From Candidatus Zixiibacteriota bacterium (GTDB lineage: Bacteria > Zixibacteria > MSB-5A5 > GN15 > FEB-12): 5,286 nucleotides of DNA. A program made the translations under genes and the position numbers. This document shows, in pieces, positions 1 to 5,286 of this stretch. The notes under the pieces are model-generated. The model had not been told where the DNA came from. It was given only the letters and a program-made list of their open reading frames with translations, and did not search any database. The stretch lies in the NCBI GenBank assembly GCA_030642845.1, contig DAOWMZ010000173.1, positions 1-5,286 on the forward strand. The letters run 5' to 3'. Numbering within the stretch: position 1 is the first letter of the stretch; every line of letters begins with the position of its first letter.

Positions 1-919
1 CGATCAAAAAACAATTCATTATAGCTTCATGGTTTGTCTTAATTGTCTGGTCATGGATATTAGCTAAATCAACAAACTGATAACTTGTAAACTCTTCAGG
101 CTTCTCTATAGAATCGAGTCGTTCTGAAATCTCTTTCCGGTTTAATGATGTTTCTATCATGCAAAAAATCTGCGGTTTCTCTCCCCTATAAATCTCCTGG
201 GAATAAGCTAAAGGAATAATCTTATATTCATCACTTGTCAGATTTAATTCCTCTTCAATCTCTGCACCCAATGCCCTCTCTATCAAATCACTCAGATTTT
301 TATAGTCCTCTGCAAAATCAACCGAACCGGCCGCCGAGGGGCCAATTGAATTTTCCAACGAAGCAAGATTACCACTCCTCTGCATCAACATGCCTTGCAT
401 GTTTTCCCTGTCTTTGATCACAAGTATACCGCAGATTCCAAGACAAAGAGCCAATGGATGATCAACTAAACCTATATAATTTTGACTTATATAATATTCC
501 CTCAAAGTCCGGTGTATGCCAAAAAGTTTGGTCTCTTTATCAAGAGCAAAACAACTTCCTGCAAATGTGCCATAGGCACATTTTTGTATATGTAATTCAC
601 TTTCATCCTTAGTAAACAAGGCAGCAGCCACTCTTGTTACTAATGGACCGTCATACATCCGACCCTGCTCTTTGAGTTCTTTCTCAATCTGTTTTGCAAA
701 CTTATAAATGAGTCTGTCTTTTAATTCAAACTGACCGGGAAGATACTTGATTTTAACATCACAAGGATCGACTGCATTATCACCATAAAATCTTACGATG
801 TTGTAATATCCACTGTCATAAGATTTTTCTATTCCAACCATACGAGCCCTGATATCATCAGGTGAATTATAATACTTTATTAAAAATTTCTGAAATTTCT
901 TATGATCGAGCAACATCAT
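1..919 (-). CDS. Nudix-like hydrolase family protein, 3' end cut by window edge
   Basis: An open frame of 306 codons starts at ATG 919-917 and runs without a stop to the left edge, so the C-terminus is missing. I translated it by hand. Residues 1 to about 150 form an N-terminal region I cannot name, containing DGPLVTRVAAALF (90-102) and FGIHRTLREYY (133-143). From about 155 the pattern looks like a Nudix fold: a hydrophobic strand GICGILVIKD (161-170), then GMLMQRSGNLAS (176-187), GPSAAGSVD (193-201) and the helix AEIEEELNL (219-227). The last fits the Nudix core REUXEEXGU, with the Arg replaced by Ala219 and the Gly by Asn226, while the metal-binding glutamates E220, E223 and E224 remain. 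About seven extra residues lie between GSVD and the helix. Nudix enzymes cleave nucleoside diphosphates linked to another group; the substrate here is unknown, and with the Arg lost the protein might bind rather than hydrolyse. It overlaps the upstream permease stop by one base (TAATG), so translation is probably coupled. A second ATG at 916-914 is an equally good start. The gene call is firm, the family call moderate. Confidence 0.8.
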   Translation of the reverse strand, partial: MMLLDHKKFQKFLIKYYNSPDDIRARMVGIEKSYDSGYYNIVRFYGDNAVDPCDVKIKYLPGQFELKDRLIYKFAKQIEKELKEQGRMYDGPLVTRVAAALFTKDESELHIQKCAYGTFAGSCFALDKETKLFGIHRTLREYYISQNYIGLVDHPLALCLGICGILVIKDRENMQGMLMQRSGNLASLENSIGPSAAGSVDFAEDYKNLSDLIERALGAEIEEELNLTSDEYKIIPLAYSQEIYRGEKPQIFCMIETSLNRKEISERLDSIEKPEEFTSYQFVDLANIHDQTIKTNHEAIMNCFLI

Positions 920-1848
920 TACCCCATAAATATTATTGCAATCCCCGCAATAGCCAGAATTGCACCAAGCCATGCCCTAAGCGGAACCTCTTGTTTATAA
1001 TAAAAAACAATAATCGGCAAAATCATAATAGGGGTCAATGAATTCAAAGTCGATGCCACCCCTGTTTCCAAATATTTTACTGCAATCAACGATGACCACA
1101 CTCCTAAAAACGGACCAAAAAATGCTCCTCCAAAGCTGAGAAACATAGCCTTTTTATTTTTTAATATTTCGATTAAAGTAACTTTGTTATTTCTCATCCC
1201 TGAAATTAACCATATTCCGACCAATGCAAAAAACATTCTGATAAACGAAGCATCCATCGGGTTCATTTCACTTCCGGAATACATCATTCCCTTTTTTGCC
1301 AATACAAGACCGACTGCCTGACCCAACGCTGCTCCCAATCCTAATAATATTCCTTTGAAAAGAGTCCCCTTATCAGGATGTTCACCTTCTGTTTTGAAAA
1401 CCTGTTCCTGAGATGATTTCCTTTGCGACACCACCCATGTAATTCCAGAGATTGTAACTGCAATTCCAATCAGGTCTTGAAGAGACAAAGTCTCTCCCAA
1501 AAATATCCAAGCAATCAGAGTTGTTATTACCGGAGTAGCTGCATATAATAAAGTTGTCAGTCTTGGTCCGATCATTACCAATGCTTTGAACCCGCAGGCA
1601 TCCCCAAAAACCAAACCAATCAAACCAGATAATCCCAGCCAGTATAATTGGGAGTTGTTTAGATTTTCAGGAATAAGCGAACCATTAATCGAAGTAAGAA
1701 TGACAGCATAAATAATTATCGCCATAGCGAGACGGATTTTATTGACATTAAACGATCCGATAAGTTTCCCAGCTTCGGAGAAATACATCGACGTAAACGA
1801 CCAGAAAACAGAAGTACCAATACCAGCAATTTCACCTATAAACAACAT
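919..1848 (-). CDS. DMT superfamily permease with two EamA domains
   Basis: This is a complete 309-residue inner-membrane protein with the internal duplication of the drug/metabolite transporter (EamA/RhaT-like) superfamily, whose usual length is about 300. The first EamA half covers about 4-141 and the second about 164-308, joined by a polar linker (141-165, QRKSSQEQ onward). Ten membrane segments can be read at roughly 4-22, 38-54, 68-88, 96-115, 124-141, 164-184, 199-218, 234-258, 264-283 and 291-308. Both halves carry the family signature of a Pro in the fourth helix followed by a Glu before the last: P106 with LGE119 in the first, P273 with QE287VPLRAWLGA in the second. Such proteins export or import small metabolites by secondary transport; the substrate cannot be read from sequence. 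The ATG at 1848 has no recognisable Shine-Dalgarno sequence (upstream TATTCCCGC), but it begins directly before the first membrane helix and no better upstream start is seen. The stop TAA (921-919) overlaps the start of the Nudix-like gene, implying one transcript. G+C is about 42% in 1201-1500. Confidence 0.93.
   Translation of the reverse strand: MLFIGEIAGIGTSVFWSFTSMYFSEAGKLIGSFNVNKIRLAMAIIIYAVILTSINGSLIPENLNNSQLYWLGLSGLIGLVFGDACGFKALVMIGPRLTTLLYAATPVITTLIAWIFLGETLSLQDLIGIAVTISGITWVVSQRKSSQEQVFKTEGEHPDKGTLFKGILLGLGAALGQAVGLVLAKKGMMYSGSEMNPMDASFIRMFFALVGIWLISGMRNNKVTLIEILKNKKAMFLSFGGAFFGPFLGVWSSLIAVKYLETGVASTLNSLTPIMILPIIVFYYKQEVPLRAWLGAILAIAGIAIIFMG
922..925 (-). promoter_or_regulatory. 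GGGG ribosome-binding element inside the end of the permease gene
   Basis: The last codon of the permease (GGG) and the base before it give GGGG just upstream of TAATGATG. It sits 5 bases before the second ATG (916-914) but only 2 bases before the first (919-917). If it is the Shine-Dalgarno site, it favours the Nudix-like protein starting at 916. Either way, initiation is embedded in the permease terminus, as expected for termination-reinitiation coupling. Confidence 0.4.
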
Positions 1849-1919
1849 GCGGGAATATATGGTGATTATTTTGATAGGGCAAACGGGATAATGATTTATT
1901 AAGCAAGCTGTTTACTGCG

Positions 1920-1943
1920 CTGTCAGGAATCCCTTCCTGACAG
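1920..1943 (-). repeat. Palindromic hairpin A (10-bp perfect stem, GGGA loop)
   Basis: Read on the minus strand, the arms CTGTCAGGAA and TTCCTGACAG pair perfectly over 10 base pairs around a four-base loop GGGA. It lies in the gap between the divergent permease and AT-rich genes, about 70 bases upstream of the permease start. It matches hairpin B (2759-2782, plus strand) at 18 of 24 positions, with two of the differing base pairs changed on both sides. No U-run follows it on either strand, so it does not look like a simple intrinsic terminator. It could act as a dispersed repeat, a protein-binding palindrome or an mRNA leader structure of the permease transcript. Confidence 0.8.
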
Positions 1944-1949
1944 AAGTAG

Positions 1950-1973
1950 GGTGGGTCTGCCCACAGACCCGCC
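1950..1973. repeat. GC-rich hairpin C (GGGTCTG/CAGACCC stem, CCCA loop)
   Basis: On the plus strand GGGTCTG (1953-1959) and CAGACCC (1964-1970) form a perfect 7-bp stem closing the loop CCCA. A T-G pair and two further G-C pairs extend it to 10 bp (1950-1973). It is six bases from hairpin A, so the two form a tandem hairpin unit in an otherwise AT-rich gap. The short inverted words ACTGC (1914-1918) and GCAGT (1981-1985) bracket the unit, but five bases is too short to be convincing. Its function is unknown; the G/C-rich stem stands out sharply from the AT-rich promoter-like stretch to its right. Confidence 0.75.
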
Positions 1974-1988
1974 ATTTATAGCAGTCGG

Positions 1989-2035
1989 TTTATTTCAATG
2001 TTGCATATATTCTCTAATATTATTTATTAATCAAT
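1989..2035 (+). promoter_or_regulatory. AT-rich putative promoter and leader of the secreted-protein gene
   Basis: This stretch is strongly AT-rich and offers several weak sigma-70-like pairs. One is TTCAAT (1994-1999) with TATTAT (2018-2023), 18 bases apart. Another is TTGCAT (2001-2006) with TATTAA (2025-2030), also 18 apart. The second would put the transcript start almost at the ATG, giving a leaderless mRNA, which fits the absence of any Shine-Dalgarno sequence before 2036. The choice between them cannot be made from sequence alone. Confidence 0.25.
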
Positions 2036-2686
2036 ATGACAAGAATCATTTTAAAATTAATATTGGTTAGTTATCTAATACTTTCTCTACACACATTTAC
2101 TTATGGAGAATCGAATCGAGACAGAGAAAAGTTTATTAGTATGGATTTTCATTATAATCATTCAAATCCTAACTATTATGATTATCCTTTTAGTATGAAT
2201 TATAAACACCCGATTAAAAATAGTCGATTTTGGTTAACTCAAAACCTTCTTGGTGTTTCCTTTGTGAATAGAAAAGAGTATTATAATTACAGTTCGAAAG
2301 GTTTGGTTTCACTTTCAAATTGTATTATTGCTGGTTTTGTATCAAATGATAGACCATTATCAAAAAAGTCAATTAATAGCTCCTTATTTACAATTTTATC
2401 ATTACCAAACTCCCAAATTGAATATGCGATCACAGATCTATTATATGTAGGGATTAATAATAATACAGAATATATCTTCTTTAGAGGTAAAACTGGTAAA
2501 AGAGGAATATATTATACTCCTGGTTTAACCTTTTCACTTTTTTCTATGGCTTATAATGAAGGTGCAGATACTTACGAATTACAAATACTTATTGGATACA
2601 CATCATTTTTGAATTTTGAGGGTAACAATGAATCTATTGGGTGGACATACGGTTTTAAAATTGGTTTTGGATATGTGAGGCAATAG
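2036..2686 (+). CDS. Hypothetical secreted or outer-membrane beta-barrel-like protein, AT-rich
   Basis: I do not recognise this 216-residue protein. Residues 1-24 look like a Sec signal peptide: Arg3 and Lys7, a hydrophobic core ILKLILVSYLILSL, then HTFTYG with likely cleavage after Gly24. There is no lipobox Cys. The mature part is rich in Tyr, Phe, Asn and Ser and has repeated alternating stretches that suggest beta strands, roughly at 33-40, 50-57, 64-78, 89-103, 115-121, 128-150, 157-173, 178-194 and 201-214, ending GFKIGFGYVRQ. A small outer-membrane barrel is a reasonable inference, not a demonstrated assignment. The start is the first ATG after an in-frame TAA (2015-2017), and the signal peptide supports it; no Shine-Dalgarno sequence is visible. 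It stands alone, divergent from the permease and convergent with gyrA. Its G+C is 27% over 2041-2640, far below both neighbours, and related hairpins lie on each side, so recent acquisition is plausible. Confidence 0.75.
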   Translation: MTRIILKLILVSYLILSLHTFTYGESNRDREKFISMDFHYNHSNPNYYDYPFSMNYKHPIKNSRFWLTQNLLGVSFVNRKEYYNYSSKGLVSLSNCIIAGFVSNDRPLSKKSINSSLFTILSLPNSQIEYAITDLLYVGINNNTEYIFFRGKTGKRGIYYTPGLTFSLFSMAYNEGADTYELQILIGYTSFLNFEGNNESIGWTYGFKIGFGYVRQ

Positions 2687-2758
2687 GTCGAAACCATTGT
2701 TGTTTTAAGAATAAAATACATATTTCTATATTACATATCAAGTTGAGAATTACAAAAA

Positions 2759-2782
2759 CAGGCAGGAAAGGATTCCTACCTG
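2759..2782 (+). repeat. Palindromic hairpin B, relative of hairpin A
   Basis: The arms CAGGCAGGAA (2759-2768) and TTCCTACCTG (2773-2782) pair over 10 positions with one C-A mismatch (2763/2778) around the loop AGGA. It shares the core CAGGAA, GGA, TTCCT with hairpin A, but in inverted orientation, so the two copies flank the AT-rich gene. It lies 73 bases after that gene's stop and could protect or end its transcript, but the following TGCTCTTATAAAAT is not a clear U-run. Confidence 0.7.
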
Positions 2783-2798
2783 CTCTTATAAAATCAAT

Positions 2799-2821
2799 GT
2801 TGAAACCGCTGGGGGTTCAAC
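2799..2821 (-). terminator. Possible gyrA terminator or dispersed hairpin D
   Basis: Read on the minus strand, GTTGAA and TTCAAC form a 6-bp outer stem. After one C-T mismatch, CC/GG extends it around a short CCAGC loop. It starts about 10 bases after the gyrA stop (TGA, 2834-2832), the normal place for a terminator. The sequence after it, ATTGATTTTATAAG, has only a weak T-run, so intrinsic termination is uncertain; it may instead be another dispersed palindrome that stabilises the mRNA end. Confidence 0.45.
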
Positions 2822-2831
2822 CTACAAAATC

Positions 2832-5258
2832 TCAGTCTTCTCTTGCCACTCTCGCAACATCGGTGACCAGATCATTATTTTTAAGAGTAATTAGACGTAC
2901 ACCCTGTGTATTGCGACCGATTACACTGATCTGTTTGACTGCCTGACGATTGGCTATGCCATTCTTAGTAATTAGAATAAGCTCATCATCATCAAGAACT
3001 TCTTTGATCGCCACTACCTCGCCGTTGCGTTCTGAGGTTTTGACATTGATAACCCCTTTGCCGCCCCGGTTGGTGATGCGGTAATCATCTATCGACGTCC
3101 GCTTGCCATAGCCGTTTTCTGTTACAACCAACAATGAACTATCGCGTTTCACGACAACCATTCCGATGACATAATCATCTTTAGCCAACCTTATACCTCT
3201 TACACCGTAAGCAGTACGCCCCATCGACCGGACTTTTTCTTCCGGGAACCGGATAGCCATCCCTCTGCGGGTAGCCAGTACGATATCAAAATTACCATCG
3301 GTAAGGGATGCTTCAATCAACTCATCCTCTTTGGGGACATTCATAGCTATAACGCCATTCACGCGCGGATGAGAGAATGCGATCAGAGAGACTTTTTTGA
3401 TAACACCATTATGGGTAGCCATAACAACATACTGATCATCGGTAAACTCTTTTACCCTGCAGAAAGCTGTCATAGTTTCACCTTTTTCCATCTTGCACAG
3501 GTTAATAATCGGCTTGCCTTTGGCAAGTTTACCTCCGACAGGAATCTGGTGTACTTTAACCCAATAGCATTTGCCTTTACTGGAGAAGAAAAGAATATAC
3601 TGAAGGGTCGATGCAATAAAAAGATGTTCGGCGAAATCTTCGTCTTTGGTTTTGATTCCCTTGGCTCCCATTCCCCCACGTTGTTGACGACGATAGGCTG
3701 AGACTGAAAGGCGCTTTACATATCCAAGATGAGAGATAGTAATAACCATCTCTTCTTCAGCAATAAGATCTTCAACCGTAAGCTCCTCAGCAGCTTCCTG
3801 AATTTCCGTCCGGCGGTCATCGCCATATTTTTTGGCAATCTCTTCGGTTTCCTGTTTGATAATCTGCATCCGAAGTGCTTTTGAATCCAGAATAGCTTTA
3901 AACCCGCTTATCTTTTTAATAAGTTCGCGATATTCCTCTTCGATTTTCTCACGTTCCAAACCTGTCAGACGCTGCAGACGCATTTCCAAAATTGCAGTTG
4001 CCTGAATTGCTGAGAGTTTGAATTTTTTTATCAACCCGGCATGAGCGGTAGGAGTGTCTTTGGATTTTTTAATCAGCTCAATAACAGCATCAATATTATC
4101 CAGCGCAATGCGGTAGCCTTCGAGAATATGTGCCCGTTCTTCAGCTTTTCTCAGATCATACGTTGTCCGGCGAACTACCACTTCATGGCGGTGTTCGACA
4201 AACGCTTGAATAAGCTGTTTCAGGCTCAATAGTTTAGGCTCGCCATGATCCAACCCCAGCATGTTAACCGAGAAAGTTGTCTGCATTGTCGTGTGGCGGT
4301 AAAGCTGGTTCAAAATAATATCAGCCTGCTGATCACGTTTTAGTTCGATTACAATCCGCATGCCATCACGATCGGATTCATCCCGAAGATCCGAAATCCC
4401 TTCGATCCTTTTATCCCTGACCAGGTCGGCAATCTTTTCCAACAGATTTGATTTATTAACCTGGAATGGAATTTCCGAAACGATGATAGCTTCTTTGCCG
4501 CTTTTCATTTTTTCAATAGCAGCTCTGGCCCGTAACGGAATATGTCCTTTACCTGTTGTGTATGCCAAACGGATTCCCTCACGGCCATTAATAATTCCGC
4601 CGGTTGGGAAATCAGGTCCCGGAACAATTTCAATCAAATCTTCATTGGTACAATCCGGATTTTCAATTACCTCTAAAATGGCCTGAGATATTTCACGAAG
4701 ATTATGCGAGGGTATATTTGTTGCCATCCCAACAGCAATACCGGAAACGCCATTACATAACAGGTTGGGAAATTTGCCCGGAAGCACTGTCGGTTCTTTA
4801 CGGGTGACATCGTAATTATCCATATAATCGACAGTCTCTTTTTTGAGATCATCGAGCATTTCAACCGCAATATGCGTAAGGCGAGCTTCAGTATAACGCA
4901 TCGCTGCCGCCCCGTCACCATCGACTGACCCAAAGTTACCCTGGCCATCAATCAACGGATAACGCAGATTGAAATCCTGAGCCATACGTACTAATGTAGG
5001 ATAAACAACCTGCTCACCATGAGGATGGTAGTTACCGGAAGTATCACCGGCGATTTTGGCGCATTTACGATGCGGTCTTCCCGGCTGTAAATTCAGATCA
5101 TTCATTGCAACCAAAATGCGGCGGTTGGAAGGCTTTAGTCCGTCGCGAATATCAGGAAGAGCACGATTTGTAATTACCGACATGGAGTAATCCATGTAGG
5201 AGTTTTTCATTTCCTCTTCAAGAAATACAGTCTCTATTTTTTGTCTTTCTATTGCCAT
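2832..5258 (-). CDS. gyrA: DNA gyrase subunit A
   Basis: This complete 808-residue type IIA topoisomerase subunit, with GyrB, introduces negative supercoils using ATP by cutting and passing duplex DNA. The breakage-reunion domain is about 8-495. It has the catalytic Tyr122 in [11 protein letters not shown], with Arg121, Arg32, Lys42, Arg47, His78 and His80, and the DNA-intercalating Ile174 in [18 protein letters not shown]; all fall at the same numbers as in E. coli, so there are no indels up to there. The C-terminal wrapping domain (about 505-808) shows six blade repeats, starting near [40 protein letters not shown] and GIANRQAV. Together with the GyrA box this favours GyrA over ParC. The box reads QQRGGMG (525-531), against the usual Q(R/N)RGG(K/R)G. 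Residue 45 is Asn, not His, and the quinolone-contact positions 83 and 87 are Gln and Pro. It lacks the longer acidic tail of E. coli GyrA (875 residues). The ATG at 5258 follows AAGTAAGAAA, a weak ribosome site; a GAGGA lies about 15 bases upstream, rather far. Confidence 0.98.
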   Translation of the reverse strand: MAIERQKIETVFLEEEMKNSYMDYSMSVITNRALPDIRDGLKPSNRRILVAMNDLNLQPGRPHRKCAKIAGDTSGNYHPHGEQVVYPTLVRMAQDFNLRYPLIDGQGNFGSVDGDGAAAMRYTEARLTHIAVEMLDDLKKETVDYMDNYDVTRKEPTVLPGKFPNLLCNGVSGIAVGMATNIPSHNLREISQAILEVIENPDCTNEDLIEIVPGPDFPTGGIINGREGIRLAYTTGKGHIPLRARAAIEKMKSGKEAIIVSEIPFQVNKSNLLEKIADLVRDKRIEGISDLRDESDRDGMRIVIELKRDQQADIILNQLYRHTTMQTTFSVNMLGLDHGEPKLLSLKQLIQAFVEHRHEVVVRRTTYDLRKAEERAHILEGYRIALDNIDAVIELIKKSKDTPTAHAGLIKKFKLSAIQATAILEMRLQRLTGLEREKIEEEYRELIKKISGFKAILDSKALRMQIIKQETEEIAKKYGDDRRTEIQEAAEELTVEDLIAEEEMVITISHLGYVKRLSVSAYRRQQRGGMGAKGIKTKDEDFAEHLFIASTLQYILFFSSKGKCYWVKVHQIPVGGKLAKGKPIINLCKMEKGETMTAFCRVKEFTDDQYVVMATHNGVIKKVSLIAFSHPRVNGVIAMNVPKEDELIEASLTDGNFDIVLATRRGMAIRFPEEKVRSMGRTAYGVRGIRLAKDDYVIGMVVVKRDSSLLVVTENGYGKRTSIDDYRITNRGGKGVINVKTSERNGEVVAIKEVLDDDELILITKNGIANRQAVKQISVIGRNTQGVRLITLKNNDLVTDVARVARED

Positions 5259-5262
5259 TTTC

Positions 5263-5286
5263 TTACTTTAAAGTCCTCATCTTTAC
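5263..5286 (-). other. Possible 3' tail of an upstream gene ahead of gyrA
   Basis: On the minus strand the frame entering from the right edge reads VKMRTLK and then TAA (5265-5263), ending 4 bases before the gyrA ATG. A gene such as gyrB ending here would fit the common gyrB-gyrA order, but seven codons are far too few to show that this is coding, and the identity is pure inference. Confidence 0.2.

Noticed and set aside
235..417. Plus-strand open frame of 60 codons
   Set aside because: It lies wholly inside and opposite the Nudix-like gene, is Pro/Ser-rich without any domain, and is the shadow of that gene's codons.
1..1848. Defence or conflict system built on the Nudix-like protein
   Set aside because: Nudix-like domains do occur in such systems, but no NTPase, nuclease, toxin or other effector is present in the window, and the partner here is an ordinary permease.
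1920..1973. CRISPR array or riboswitch
   Set aside because: There is no regular repeat-spacer pattern, and the two different hairpins match no riboswitch consensus that I know.
1849..2831. Complete transposon or insertion sequence carrying the AT-rich gene
   Set aside because: No transposase, target-site duplication or long terminal inverted repeat is visible; the only flanking similarity is the 24-base hairpins.
2743..2946. Plus-strand open frame of 67 codons
   Set aside because: It runs through both hairpins and the antisense of the gyrA C-terminus; its product is arbitrary sequence with no motif.
3369..4951. Several open frames of 60-110 codons on both strands inside gyrA
   Set aside because: All overlap the intact, fully alignable gyrA frame and have no independent start signal or recognisable protein.
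2832..5258. ParC (topoisomerase IV subunit) instead of GyrA
   Set aside because: Six C-terminal blades and a recognisable, though variant, GyrA box favour gyrase.

Overview
This window holds four protein genes. A minus-strand pair lies at the left: a DMT/EamA-type permease overlapping by one base the start of a Nudix-like gene that runs off the left edge. In the middle is a very AT-rich plus-strand gene of unknown function with a signal peptide. At the right is a complete minus-strand gyrA (DNA gyrase subunit A). No rRNA, tRNA, CRISPR array, transposase or phage gene was seen.

Organism: a bacterium with a standard GyrA of 808 residues. Its active-site region reads KPSNRR, and its quinolone-contact segment reads HGEQVVYP, unlike the enterobacterial KPVHRR and HGDSAVYD. 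Start codons have weak or no Shine-Dalgarno sequences, and the intergenic gaps carry perfect or near-perfect palindromes. This suggests an uncultured lineage, perhaps in or near the FCB group (for example Zixibacteria-like), but that is a low-confidence impression from sequence style, not a demonstrated placement.

Layout: 1-919 (-) Nudix-like protein, 3' end missing; 919-1848 (-) permease; 1849-2035 divergent intergenic gap with two strong hairpins; 2036-2686 (+) AT-rich putative secreted or outer-membrane protein; 2687-2831 convergent gap with two more hairpins; 2832-5258 (-) gyrA; 5259-5286 too short to identify, possibly the tail of an upstream gene.

How they fit together: the permease and the Nudix-like protein are probably one transcription unit with coupled translation, which hints at a shared small-molecule substrate, but none can be named. 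gyrA is core housekeeping. The central gene is a compositional outlier: 27% G+C counted over 2041-2640, against 42% in a sample of the permease (1201-1500) and 50% in a sample of gyrA (3001-3300). Inverted, covarying copies of one hairpin flank it, which makes it the best candidate for a recently inserted cassette. I see no convincing evidence of a complete new system such as a defence island. The most unusual points are the hairpin family around the AT-rich gene, the permease/Nudix-like overlap and the GyrA quinolone-pocket residues.
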